A DNA stretch of 64,000 bases from positions 2,480,001 to 2,544,000 of the forward strand of contig NZ_CP162553.1 of the NCBI RefSeq assembly GCF_040939785.1, given 5' to 3'. Positions 18,095 through 30,787 of the stretch are shown here, one piece after another. The notes under the pieces were generated by a model that worked only from the letters and a program-made list of their open reading frames with translations, was not told where the DNA came from and made no database searches. Both the position numbers and the translations under genes were made by a program. Each line of letters starts with the position of its first letter. Within the stretch, counting starts at the first letter, position 1. The DNA comes from Bradyrhizobium lupini (GTDB lineage Bacteria; Pseudomonadota; Alphaproteobacteria; Rhizobiales; Xanthobacteraceae).

Positions 18095-18970
18095 TTACTG
18101 TTGGCAGAGCTGAGCGGTAGACCGGCTAGTGACAAGGGTTGCTAGCTCTTCATTTCCAAACTTCTTAAGGATGGCGCTATATTCGCCAGTCTCTTGGATT
18201 TTTCTGAGTCCGACGTTGTATGCATTGCGGAATTCGGCGTCGTCCTTCCTGAACACGGCTCCTGTACAACTCACTGGCGCATCCTTGACCTGGATCAACG
18301 CGGTTAACGAGGGATTGCTGGACGTCGCTCGGACGTGCGCCATGGGACCCGCGCCGCTCGCCAAGACGTCGATACGCTTGTCGAGCAACATCTTAAAGCC
18401 ACTTACGTCGTCCGGGAAAATGACGAGGTTTTCCCGTTTCACACCAGCGCTTAAAGCGAACTTCTCCATCGTGCATCCACCGCAGACCCCGACCCTGAGA
18501 CCGCGATTTGCAAGGTCTTTATATGTCGTGACGGATTGCCCAGCGTCGGCTCGTACTACGAAGGCATCGCCCATGCACGTGGTCGGCTCCGAGAAGAGAA
18601 CCGCCTGGCACCTTTCCGGTGTTATATTCAGGGCTCCTCCCGAGGCGAAAATGATTCGGTTGGCGCGCACCGCGGGAATAAGTGCCCCGTACTCCATGAC
18701 TTGCGCCGCCACAGCGGAAACGCCCATTTGTCCCAAGACAGCTTTGTCAATGCTTGGGCCGATGCCGGCCGGCTTACCGTCCGGGGTCAAGCTCATGAAT
18801 GGGGGATCGTTGGCGATTCCGATAACAACATTTTCACCGCCACGCAGCCGATCGAGAGTAGATTGAGCACGGAGTGTCCGCGCCCCCGCGACAAGGCAGG
18901 TCGCAGCGATAGCGCTAACGCCTAAAACCCGCGCCAAGTTGCCGAGAGCCACCCTAATCGATGTCGGCAT
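18095..18970 (-). CDS. Amino-acid ABC binding protein (EhuB-like)
   Basis: A 291-aa periplasmic binding protein of SBP family 3. Start at 18970 (MPTSIRVALGN) with GGGGA upstream. The signal peptide runs to about residue 36 (ATCLVAGARTLRAQS). The lobe-1 motif GIANDPPFMSLTPDGKPAG is the usual beginning of this family; a CGGC pair near residue 160 may form a disulphide. First gene of the importer operon. The closest function I can suggest is ectoine or a similar zwitterion; an amide substrate for the deacetylase encoded downstream is equally possible. Confidence 0.88.
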   Translation of the reverse strand: MPTSIRVALGNLARVLGVSAIAATCLVAGARTLRAQSTLDRLRGGENVVIGIANDPPFMSLTPDGKPAGIGPSIDKAVLGQMGVSAVAAQVMEYGALIPAVRANRIIFASGGALNITPERCQAVLFSEPTTCMGDAFVVRADAGQSVTTYKDLANRGLRVGVCGGCTMEKFALSAGVKRENLVIFPDDVSGFKMLLDKRIDVLASGAGPMAHVRATSSNPSLTALIQVKDAPVSCTGAVFRKDDAEFRNAYNVGLRKIQETGEYSAILKKFGNEELATLVTSRSTAQLCQQ

Positions 18971-19878
18971 TTTGAAGTCCCCCTGGTTAAGCCTGGCTGG
19001 TCGTGAAATTGACAAAAAGCATTCTCGTGGAGGTCAAAGACGGCCGATATCCTTTAACATCATTGTCTTTTGAGCCCGAGTTTTGAAGAAGAGGCGGACC
19101 TTTTGAGCCAGTAAAGGTAATGATGCATGCAACCTGTTCATTCCGATCCAATATCGTAGAGCGTTGCCTCTCCTATATGGACGCTAGCGCGTCTCGGAGG
19201 CGCAAAATCTTCTTAATGCCCGGCTGCCAAGGAAAAATGTGCAATCTTGATATCGCAACGCAGGATTCCTGCGCGCAAAAGGCCTGAGCACTAGGAACGC
19301 ATGGCCTCAATGGAAACAAAGGCGCGGCCGTTTGCTGCCTAGATGGATGTGGCGCACGAAGGTGAAAGCTCCTGATGATAATAGCGGTTCCCGGGAGATG
19401 ACCGGGCCATCAGGACCTTCATGGAGCGAACCGCGTGGTGGTGCCGTGCCGCTATTTGGTCTTGGGTCACTCCCTCAATATGGCCGCCAGATCGGCAACA
19501 TGGCTGGTGCGATCAAGACGATCTTCTCATCGGCGCGCTAGCAGGACGCGCTCGTCGGCATACTGAGATAAAATCCGAGGACCTCGCGCAGCCGATCGAT
19601 TGCCGCTGGCAACTACTCGATCTGCAATCTCATCGCACAAGTAGCCTCGAACCTCGATCGTATCCCTTTCGCCGAGACTCCGTTGCGGCCAAGAGATGAT
19701 TGCGTCCGTCGCTCAATACTATGAGTCTCGCTGACTTCGGCGCAGTGCTAAGAGAGACGTTTTCCGCGACTAGCTACATTCGCTATCCGAACAAGCGCGA
19801 CAAACCGTTGCCCAAACACTTCGTGAGTGGTTCAAGCGTGGATGGTCCATCGCAAGGTCGTCCTGCCAGCATGCTTGC
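18971..19878. other. Stretch of 0.9 kb with no recognised gene
   Basis: The promoter of the importer operon should lie at its left end. Short frames on both strands (up to 135 codons) lack start signals or motifs; most of the longest one is antisense to the SDR pseudogene. Confidence 0.4.
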
Positions 19879-20624
19879 TCAGATAAACCCGCCTGAGACA
19901 GGAATGTTTGCGCCGGTGATGTCGCTCGAGCCAGGACTCAGCAGGAAGGATACGACTGCGGCGATCTCGGTTGGTTCACCCATCCTCCTCAGTGGGACGC
20001 CGCGTATGCGCTCTGCTTCTTCTTCACCAATTATTTGGCCCATGGGGGTGTTTATCGTCCCTGGACAAACAGAGTTGATGCGAATTTGTCGCTGGGCTCG
20101 TTCATAGCAAAGGTGACGGACTAAGCCATTCACTCCCCACTTACTTGCGATATATTGAGCACCGCCGGTGTAGCTATGATCTAGTCCGGCAGTAGACTAG
20201 ATGATGACAATACTCGCGCCGTCTCGAAGGAATTCATCAGCGGCATGAAGAATCGTGAACACACTGTTCAAATTGGCATCTGGAACCTCTCTCCAATCTG
20301 CGTGAGTGATCTCGCGCAGCTTCCCGCCTCTGAACAAACCATGTGCCAAAACGATGCCGTCTAGTGGACCACCGATACTACGTACACCGGCCGCGAGATC
20401 GCGATCATCCCTGAAGTCTACCAACACGCCATTTGTGGCGACCTCTCGGTGACCAATGGCGCCAGGCATGCGCCCTCAAGCAAGAGCCGGTTTGCAATTT
20501 CAGAACCGATCCCTCCCTCGCTCCCAGATAGAGTTATCGGCCTACTGCTTGTTGGTTTTGGCGAAGCGCGCTCCCAACTCTTCTCCGCGACCTCCAATAC
20601 GCATCTTTTGGGGCCATCCGTCAT
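19879..20624 (-). pseudogene. Short-chain dehydrogenase, disrupted
   Basis: Pieces of one SDR gene lie in order: GSEGGIGSEIANRLLLEGA (Rossmann glycine motif), then, after a frameshift near 20450, DGIVLAHGLFRGGKL and SIVII, an in-frame TAG (about 20196), STAGLDHSYTGGAQYIASKW (Ser-Tyr-Lys site) and RINSVCPGTINTPMG to the C-terminal GANIPVSGGFI. One indel and one stop inactivate it. It is separated from the peptide-importer genes by about 215 bases. Confidence 0.8.
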
Positions 20625-20838
20625 GTGCCTACCCAAATTCTTGAATCAAACGTCGTCGTGCATAAGGGCTCGGTTTCGATGGGACGCAGCCTCAGGCATT
20701 GCCTGAAGTAGCTAGATCCTGATCGAACCGCACGAAGATCTTATTTGGTTCGGCTCGCGTGAAGCGAAGTTCTTTTTCGCTAGAGAGCGATGCAGCGAAG
20801 AGGAGCATTGGCTGGTTCTCCAGGTCGCTTCAACGCGA

Positions 20839-21836
20839 TTACGCGGGCCGCGGCAGCGGCCCTCGATAGCCGTCCTCACGCAGGTGACAGGCGACGAAGT
20901 GGTCTGGCACCACTTCACGCAATTGCGGGTCCTCTCGGCGGCACCTTAAGGTAACGTATGGACAGCGCGTGTGGAAGTGGCAGCCTGAAGGCGGATTCAT
21001 TGGGCTGGGTACGTCCCCTTCAATCAACAGCCGCTCGCGTTTCACGCGCGGGTCAGCGATTGGCGCCGAATCGATGAGCGCCTCAGTGTAGGGGTGCAGC
21101 GGCTCGCCGAAAATCGCTTCTTTGTGGGCGGTCTCGACGATGCCTCCCAGGTACATCACCGCGATCCGATGGCCGATGTGTTCGACCACACCCAAGTCGT
21201 GGCTGATGAACAGATAGGCGAGCTTGAACTCGTCCTGCAGGTCCATCAACAAGTTGAGCACCTGCGCCTGCACCGATACGTCGAGTGCAGACACTGGCTC
21301 ATCAGCAACAATAAGGCCCGGATTTACCGCCAACGCGCGCGCGATCGCGAGGCGCTGTCGCTGTCCGCCCGAAAATTCGAATGGGTAGCGCCGCATCGCA
21401 TCTGAGCGCAGACCCACCTTCTGCAGGATAACCGCCACCCGCTCTTCTCTTTCGGAGGCGGACAGACGCTCAAAGTTCTCGATCGGCTCGCCCACAATGG
21501 TGCTGGCGGTGATCTTAGGATTGAGTGATGCGTACGGGTCCTGGAAGACCATCTGCACGTGTCGCCGGTGCTTCCGCATTTCGCCTTCGTCAAGGTTCGT
21601 CACATCCTTACCATCGAGCCGTATGGTGCCGGCGGTGGGTTTGGAGAGGCGCATGACGAGCTTGGCCACAGTAGACTTGCCGCAACCGCTCTCGCCGACT
21701 AGGCAAAGTGTTTCGCCGCGCGCGACGGAAAACGTGACTCCGGCAACCGCCCTGATCTGCGCAATTTCGCGCCGCAGGATCCCCCGGTGCACGGAGAAGT
21801 ACTTGTGGAGGTTGGAAACTTCGAGGGCTGGTGTAT

Positions 21837-21840
<4 letters not shown>
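20839..21840 (-). CDS. Oligopeptide ABC importer ATPase, DppF type
   Basis: A 333-aa ATPase of the Dpp/Opp family with Walker [10 protein letters not shown] (about 49-57), signature [15 protein letters not shown], Walker [13 protein letters not shown] and H-loop ISHD. The C-terminal oligo_HPY region carries [12 protein letters not shown] and the Cys-rich [14 protein letters not shown]. Its ATG overlaps the previous gene's stop (ATGA), so the five importer genes are translationally coupled. It is the last gene of the unit. Confidence 0.93.
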
Positions 21841-22858
<1,018 letters not shown>

Positions 22859-22862
<4 letters not shown>

Positions 22863-23734
22863 ATCCGGCGGGCGTGGCGGGGGTCGAGGCGGTCGCGCAG
22901 CCCATCGCCCAAGAGGTTAACGGCGAGCACCACGATGGTCAGGAACGCGCCGGGGAAAAAAATGGTCCATGGCGCGCGAGCTAGGTAGAGCCGGTGCTCC
23001 GAGATCATGTTGCCCCAGGTTGGAATCTCGGGGGGCACCCCGACACCGAGAAAGGACAGCGCCGCCTCGGACAACATCGCTGCGGCAATGACGTAGGTTG
23101 CCTGCACGACCAACGATGGAATCGTGCTGGGTAGAAGATGGCGACGGATGATCTTGAAGTCGCGGCTGCCGCAAGCAACGGCGGCTTCCACGAAGGCCGA
23201 CTCGCGTGTCGACAGCACAACCGAGCGCACGAGGCGCACCACGCGCGGGATTTCCGGAATGGTGATGGCGATAACGACGACGGCCAGACCGCCCTTCGTG
23301 ACGGCGACGAGCGCGATCGCGAGCAGGATCGATGGGATCGCCATCATCGCATCCATGAACCGCATGATGAAGGCGTCGATCCATCGATAATAGCCAGCGA
23401 TTAGACCGATCATTAGGCCGAGGATAACCGACAGCACCGCCACCGAAAGCCCAACCGCGAGCGAGATCCGCGCACCATAGAGCGTCCTGGCAAAGACGTC
23501 CCGGCCGAGCGTGTCGGTACCAAACCAATGCTCGGCGTCGGACGCTCGTAAGCGATTGACGGTGGAGATGGCGAGAGGATCTCCAGTGATCAGTGGCGCG
23601 GTAATGGCGACCACGCCGGCGAACGCGAGCAACGCAATGCCTACCATAATCGTCGGGTTGCGGCGCACGAAGTCGCCGATGCCGTTGCGCACTCGCGGCG
23701 CTGCCGCAGCACCTTCGTTAACGAACGCGGACAT
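22859..23734 (-). CDS. Oligopeptide ABC permease, DppC type
   Basis: A 291-aa inner-membrane permease. The N-terminal OppC_N segment ([20 protein letters not shown]) precedes [16 protein letters not shown], the diagnostic DppC/OppC motif, and the EAA loop [20 protein letters not shown]. About six membrane segments. The ATG at 23734 overlaps the TAA of the dppB-like gene. Confidence 0.93.
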
Positions 23735-24675
23735 TAGTAACGGATCCTTGGGTCGAATAGCGGATAGGAAAGATCGACCACGAGATTGACGAGCATGTAC
23801 ACCGCCGAGAACACAAGTGTGACGCCCTGGATCACCGGATAGTCACGCTGGGAGATGGCGTCGACGAGGAGCCGACCAATGCCCGGAATATTGTACACCG
23901 TTTCGGTGATAACGGCTCCGCCGATGAGAAAACCAAGCCCCATGCCAATCACAGTGACGATCGGCAGTGCCGCGTTCTTCAACGCGTGCTTCAGCAGCAG
24001 CGGCCCACCCGCGACGCCTTTGGCACGCGCCGTTCGCATAAAATCCTCGTCGAGCACCTCGAGCAGAGTGGAACGGGTAATGCGGGAAATCAGCGCGATG
24101 AAGATTAAGCCGAGAGTCAGCGTCGGCAACGCTAGGCTGCGCAGCCACGGCCCCAAGCCGTCTGCGATAGACGAATAGCCCTGTACAGGAAGCCATTTCA
24201 GCTTGATTGCGAAAATATAAATGAGCCCGTACCCGACAACAAACACCGGTATCGAGAAATCCAGCACCGCGAACGCCATTACGAGCCGGTCGAACGCTGC
24301 GCCGGCCTTTGCGGCGGCCGCTATGCCGAGTAGCAGCGCCAGGGATACTGCAAAGAACGTGGTCGTGATCGTGAGTGAGAGGGTGGGTTCAATGCGTTGC
24401 GCGAGCAGCGTCGTGACGGGCGTCCCCCAAAGGATCGATTGGCCGAGATCGCCCTGTAGCAGGTTGAGAGCCCAAACACCGAATTGCCACCAAAGCGGTT
24501 CGTCAAGGCCCATCTTGTTGCGCATCTCCGCGATGGTTTGCGGTGTTGCGCTGTTGCCTGCCATGACTGCCGCGGGGTCGCCGGGCGCAAGATGTAGAAG
24601 AACGAAGATGATGATTGCTGCGATCAGCATGACAGGAAGAATCGAAAGCAGACGCCGAATAATATAGCTCAACAT
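23734..24675 (-). CDS. Oligopeptide ABC permease, DppB type
   Basis: A 313-aa permease beginning MLSYIIRRLLSILPVMLIAA, the usual DppB start, with HLAPGDPAAVMAG and the EAA loop RTARAKGVAGGPLLLKHALK. ATG at 24675 with GGAGG about 11 bases upstream; the 63 codons further upstream in the open frame belong to the end of the preceding gene's region and are not family-like. Confidence 0.92.
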   Translation of the reverse strand: MLSYIIRRLLSILPVMLIAAIIIFVLLHLAPGDPAAVMAGNSATPQTIAEMRNKMGLDEPLWWQFGVWALNLLQGDLGQSILWGTPVTTLLAQRIEPTLSLTITTTFFAVSLALLLGIAAAAKAGAAFDRLVMAFAVLDFSIPVFVVGYGLIYIFAIKLKWLPVQGYSSIADGLGPWLRSLALPTLTLGLIFIALISRITRSTLLEVLDEDFMRTARAKGVAGGPLLLKHALKNAALPIVTVIGMGLGFLIGGAVITETVYNIPGIGRLLVDAISQRDYPVIQGVTLVFSAVYMLVNLVVDLSYPLFDPRIRY

Positions 24676-24745
24676 GGATTTGATGCCTCCGGCCTTCTCG
24701 ACCCGATAGCTGTGAGGTTGCTTAGAGTTGTTCGCTATTGCTGAC

Positions 24746-25996
24746 CTATTCGCGCAACCTGCGGGCCAACGCGAGCAGATGTGGCATGAAGGATCCGTCG
24801 CCAGCCCCTCTGTCGATAGGATGCGACGAGAATCGCATCGCCACCATTTCTGCTTTCGGTGCAATGTACAGGCGCTGGCCGTAGGAACCCCGAGCCTCGA
24901 ACGCGCCTAGCTCGTTGTGCGAAATCCACCACATGCTGAGATAGGAATAACCGGGCAGTAGGGTATACTCCGCCCTCGCGAACTTAGCCGGATCGCCGCC
25001 TCGTTTTAAGTCGTATGCGACCGCGGCGGGAATGAGCTGCTTGCCATTCCAGTCGCCTTCTCGCCGCATGAGTTCGCCGAAGCGCGCCACGTCGCGCAGC
25101 GTTGCGAACAGACCGCCGCCGGCGCTCGGCGTTCCAGCTGGATCCACCGTGATGTAGCCGTCCTGCTCGCAGCCAAGCGGCGCCCATAAGCGTTCCTGAA
25201 GCAATTGCGTGAACGAACGGCCGGTCACGCGCGCCAGCACCCACGCCAGCACGTCGGTGTTGACAGTCTTGTAGTCGAAGACCTCGCCATGCTCGCCCTC
25301 CTTCTTCACCGTGCGCATGTAATCGCATAAGGTGACCGGCCCAGCGTAGTCGGCCGGGCGCGGCCAGCTACCGCTCGCGTATGACCAGCCCTCGATTCTG
25401 TCCTCGCGGTAGTCGACTGCGACCTGCATGTCCATCACCTGACGTAGCGTCGCGTCCGCCCAGCCGGATCCCCGCAACTCCGGTACATAGTGGGAGATCG
25501 TCCTGCCACCCTCAAGCTCGCCTTCATGCAGGAGCGAGGCGGCGAGCGTTCCTGCATATGACTTTGTAATCGACATGCAGTGATGTGGCAGGTGCGGCTC
25601 GAGCGCACCGAAGTACCGCTCGTACACGATGCGTCCACGGTGCAGCACCACGATCCCGTCGGCATAGGTATCGGTGAGGGCTTCGTCAAATCGGCGAGTG
25701 CGGCCCTCAGCGTCGGTGGACTTCATCTCGTCGATCTCGGCTTCACGATCGTAGCGCTCGAACAGCGAAGGCGCGCCAGGCCCGCGCCACACGTTTACCG
25801 TGGGTGCAAGTTCGCGCATGTGCGAAAACGACCAACGCCTCCTTGGAAACCCCCTAAAGTTGCCGCTTGCGAACGAAATGCGCTTGTCGTCCGGTGGTGG
25901 CGAACCGAGCATCCAGCCGCACTCGCGTGGATCGGACGCGTGTGGATCTGGATACTGCTTGCTGTCGAATTCGAACATTTGTTCGGGAAGAGTCAC
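24746..25996 (-). CDS. Serine hydrolase, beta-lactamase class C / 6-aminohexanoate-dimer hydrolase type
   Basis: A 416-aa penicillin-binding-protein-fold hydrolase. The nucleophile motif SxxK is S142-I-T-K145 (HHCMSITKSYAGTLAASLL), and a Tyr-containing motif DYKTVNTDVLAWVLARVTG follows. There is no signal peptide, so it works in the cytoplasm, like NylB and related carboxylesterases/amide hydrolases. The GTG start at 25996 has GGAG five bases upstream. It sits between the binding protein and the permeases of a peptide importer, so it probably cuts the imported amide or ester. Confidence 0.88.
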   Translation of the reverse strand: MTLPEQMFEFDSKQYPDPHASDPRECGWMLGSPPPDDKRISFASGNFRGFPRRRWSFSHMRELAPTVNVWRGPGAPSLFERYDREAEIDEMKSTDAEGRTRRFDEALTDTYADGIVVLHRGRIVYERYFGALEPHLPHHCMSITKSYAGTLAASLLHEGELEGGRTISHYVPELRGSGWADATLRQVMDMQVAVDYREDRIEGWSYASGSWPRPADYAGPVTLCDYMRTVKKEGEHGEVFDYKTVNTDVLAWVLARVTGRSFTQLLQERLWAPLGCEQDGYITVDPAGTPSAGGGLFATLRDVARFGELMRREGDWNGKQLIPAAVAYDLKRGGDPAKFARAEYTLLPGYSYLSMWWISHNELGAFEARGSYGQRLYIAPKAEMVAMRFSSHPIDRGAGDGSFMPHLLALARRLRE

Positions 25997-26015
25997 TGGA
26001 GCTCCACAGTTGAGT

Positions 26016-27590
26016 CTAAACCTTGTCCACGTTCCACCAAGGTATGAAATAGCCCGAGGGGCTCTTGAGCATACCTTTGATGTTGGCGCGCATCAGGGAC
26101 GGCTGGACCCACTGGCCGTACCAGGCATAGAGCACGTAATTCCAGGCGTTGTCCTGCATCTCACGAGCGATCTTTTTTCGCTCGTCCATTGCGTCGGACT
26201 GCCCCCACTTCTTACGCAGCTCCTCGTGCTTCGCGTCGCTCGGCCAACCCCACATACCCTTCTCGCCGTTCGCCTGCTGGATAACACCGAGTGGGAAGGC
26301 AGCGTCCGCGACCGCTATCGAGGAAGGAAAGATGTTCCAGCCGCCCTGGTCCTGAGGCCCCCTCACGGCGCGGCGCGCCACGAGCCCGGCCCAAGCCATT
26401 GCGTGGAGCTGCACGTTGACGCCGGCGCGACGCAACTGCGCGGCGAGGATCTCGGCAGCAACTTTTCCGTTCAGCCAATCGGTCGGTTGTAGGATTACAA
26501 CGGGACGTCCGTCGTACCCCCCTTCCTTCAGGAGTTGCTTCGCCTTGTCCACGTTGGGCGCGTCCCTAAACCAGGCGGTATTGGCATCGTTTTCCATCGC
26601 GGTGCCACAGGCGAAGTAAGACGCGCAGGTCTTGTAATAGCCAGGATTGGGGAAATTCACGTTAAGGAATTCGGACTGGTCGACGAGGTGCAGCACCGCC
26701 TGGCGACACTTTACATTGTCAAAAGGCGGCTGCAGAAAATTGAATCGGTAGAATCCGATCTCTCCGCCGTAAAGGGCCTCTAGCTTAACGTTCTCGTCCT
26801 TCGAAAGCTGGTCCAGCAAGTCCATTGGCGTCTCGGGGAGGAAGTCAACCTCGCCCGCCTGCACCGCGGAGACAGCCGTCTGCGGATCCGGGATGTGCAC
26901 AAACATAAACCTGTCGATCTTGACGACTTTGCCGCCAGCCATGCCACTGGGCGGCTCATTGCGGGGCACATAGTCCGGATTGCGGTCATAGACATATTGC
27001 GCTCCCGGCTTTGTTTCGGCTTCGTTGAACTTGAAGGGGCCCGAGCCAACGATCTCGCTGATTTTCACCGTCGGGTCGGTCTCGGCCTCTTTCTTTCGCA
27101 TGATGAATGGCCATGAGAGCGCATCCGGGACCAGACCGAAGCGCTCCTTGAGCTCAAGCGCAAAGGTTTTATCGTCCCTGGGTGTAATGTCCTTCAGGGA
27201 CTCCAATAGCGCGGAACCTAATCCAGACCGCTCCGCCCAACGCCGGATCGAGGGAATGACGTCTGCCGTGGTGACCCTCGTGCCGTCGTGGAACTTGAGC
27301 CCCTCGCGCAATTCGAAGGTCCAGGTGAGCTTGTCGTTCGAAACCTCGTACTTGCCGACCATCTGCGGCCGCGGAATTCCTTGCTGGTCGAACCCGAAGA
27401 GCGTGTCGTAGACTTGGCAGGCGTGGCGGGACGTGGCGTAAGATGTACCCACAACCGGGTCATACACATCGATCTTGCCGACCGCCTTGATAATCTTGCG
27501 ACCCTGGCCCATCGCTATGCGAGGGGTGGCTGCCGTACCGACGGCAGCGAGACCGGCTTGAATGATCGCGCGGCGCGTGAACTCATCCAT
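26016..27590 (-). CDS. Oligopeptide-type ABC binding protein (SBP family 5)
   Basis: A 524-aa periplasmic binding protein. ATG at 27590 (MDEFTRRAII) has GGGAG upstream. The leader TRRAIIQAGLAAVGTAATP has twin Arg and may use Tat. SBP_bac_5 features include LTWTFELREGLKFHDGTRVT and VGSGPFKFNEAETKPG. It is the first gene of the six-gene unit (binding protein, hydrolase, DppBCDF) and should define the substrate, which the sequence does not reveal. Confidence 0.92.
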   Translation of the reverse strand: MDEFTRRAIIQAGLAAVGTAATPRIAMGQGRKIIKAVGKIDVYDPVVGTSYATSRHACQVYDTLFGFDQQGIPRPQMVGKYEVSNDKLTWTFELREGLKFHDGTRVTTADVIPSIRRWAERSGLGSALLESLKDITPRDDKTFALELKERFGLVPDALSWPFIMRKKEAETDPTVKISEIVGSGPFKFNEAETKPGAQYVYDRNPDYVPRNEPPSGMAGGKVVKIDRFMFVHIPDPQTAVSAVQAGEVDFLPETPMDLLDQLSKDENVKLEALYGGEIGFYRFNFLQPPFDNVKCRQAVLHLVDQSEFLNVNFPNPGYYKTCASYFACGTAMENDANTAWFRDAPNVDKAKQLLKEGGYDGRPVVILQPTDWLNGKVAAEILAAQLRRAGVNVQLHAMAWAGLVARRAVRGPQDQGGWNIFPSSIAVADAAFPLGVIQQANGEKGMWGWPSDAKHEELRKKWGQSDAMDERKKIAREMQDNAWNYVLYAWYGQWVQPSLMRANIKGMLKSPSGYFIPWWNVDKV

Positions 27591-28529
27591 GTTATCATCT
27601 CCCATATAAAAATTAGTATTTCACGGTCCCATATCAGAGGATCGAGCCCGCTGCGTTTCGACCAAGCGCCGGCTTCCTGAACAATCCTCCAGTGCACGCG
27701 GCGTATGCGACAGCCATGCTCTGGCTTCGCGCCACGTGGAGAGATCGCTATCAGCGTCACGCGTCAGCTTTCGGGGCTTGTTGGATTTATTACGCTCCAC
27801 AGCTCACTCCTGAATACGCGACATCTCCTGATACGCCCCGCATCCAGCACGCCTGATAGTAGTCAAGATTGCTAACGTGAGGGTGCCAACCCCGGTGCTC
27901 CTGCTATCGGGACGTCAACGGCGGACTTCGCGATCTCGGGTTGAGCTTCTGCTCTCGTGCGGCGCCTCCCACCGTATCCCGAAAGAGGATAATTACCTCG
28001 GAAAGCATGCAACTGCGATCGCTGAGGTTTGGCCGATCAAGTCGGCCGCGTCAGTGATAGATTTGTTTCTTGGATTATTAATATCAGCCTCGGCATCCGC
28101 TTTTGCGCAATATGAAGCGTCACAGAGCAGTAATTCTGCGCGGGATAAAGCAAATGCGAAGCATTTATTGCGAATCTTCGCTGCGGCTTGAAGCACGAGA
28201 GCGACTAGATGGTTTACAGTGGAGTGGCGCTACGGCGGTCTGAAGTCGCCGAACTTCTTGCCCTCTGGATCGGCTTGCGAAGTGGGACGGCGGGCTCCAA
28301 ATTGGCACCTTGCGCCACGTAGGCTCTTTCAATTGCCCTTGCCGATCGTTCGCCGACGCGCGGCGCACGCGAGCTCATTGGCCTGCCGCTTGGAAGCGCT
28401 TGCATTAACGGCGCGGTTTGACTGCGGCAACCTTCTCGCGGAAGATCGCTTGACAACCGCGTCCATCATCGACACCACACGTCGCGGCAAACTCCTAAAG
28501 CGCCATGGCATTAGCTTCGAGAGCCTGAG
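27591..28529. other. Stretch of 0.9 kb with no recognised gene
   Basis: Upstream region of the peptide-importer unit, AT-rich just before the start, followed by anonymous short frames. A plus-strand frame at 27877-28191 (104 codons, with a hydrophobic segment DLFLGLLISASASAFAQ) has no clear ribosome-binding site and no relatives I know. Confidence 0.35.
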
Positions 28530-28989
28530 TTTTTGAGGTCGCGTGCGCATACTTCGGGTGTGAAAGCGTCGAGGAGCTCGCCGATTGCGGCGCACACCGT
28601 ATCGACGGTTCGTTGCCTTGCGGAGCAGATTTTTGAGCTTGGCAAAGACCTGTTCGAACGCGTTCAGGTCGATGTGTATTTTGGCTCCGGCGGAGCGGAT
28701 GAGCTGGCGCACGGCTTTGCTTCTGTGACTGCCGAGATTGTCCAGGACTACGATATCGGCAGGACCAATATCGGCAGGAGGACCTTCTCGACATAGATCC
28801 GAAAGCTTACGCCATCGATTGGTCCCTCGATGAACCATGGCGCATCGATCCGGTCATGGCGTAGGGCCGCCAGGTTGGTCACGGTTTTCCAGCGGCCGTG
28901 AGGAACCTTAGCGGTAAGTCTATGCCCGCATGGGGCCGATCCCTGCAACGGTGCCGTCCGCGTCTAGGTCTCGTCGATGAAGACCGCCG
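28530..28989 (-). pseudogene. IS630-family transposase remnant
   Basis: Pieces of the catalytic half of an IS630 transposase: FIDET (stop right after), RLTAKVPHGRWKTVTNLAAL, RIDAPWFIEGPIDGVSFRIY, DIVVLDNLGSHRSKAVRQLI, SAGAKIHIDLN, FEQVFAKLKNLLRKA and TVCAAIGELLDAFTPE, spread over three frames. The N-terminal half is missing, and the fragment abuts a truncated fadB-like gene. Confidence 0.75.
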
Positions 28990-30401
<1,412 letters not shown>

Positions 30402-30787
30402 GCTGGGTCTCCTTGCGTTGTATTTGCTCTGGCGTTCGCGATAGTACGACCCAGGATTGGGCAGCCAACGGGTGATTCTTCGAGAGAAGCTGTCGTCTAT
30501 GGTCACACTTCATACCCACAAACGGAAGTCTTCGTAATCCGGCAGCAGATCTGGCCGATCGGTAAAAGTTAGATGCTTCCCGCAACATAGCCCGACGCAA
30601 GTAAATCTCACGCATCGGTTCGGTCGATGTACTTTCAAGGTTGTTCGCAATGAGATCTTGCGAACTTAAGCCGGTGTAGACGCCAGCGACCCGGATCTCG
30701 CCGCGATCGAATATTCTGGGCAATTGGCGCTCCGATGGTGAGCGATCCAGCACTGCGGCATTCCACACACAATTGCTTACGTGAAAA
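30402..30787. other. Gap between tesB and the fadB-like pseudogene
   Basis: About 390 bases. A minus-strand frame here runs on from the end of tesB in another phase and has no start signal. Nothing assignable. Confidence 0.35.
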
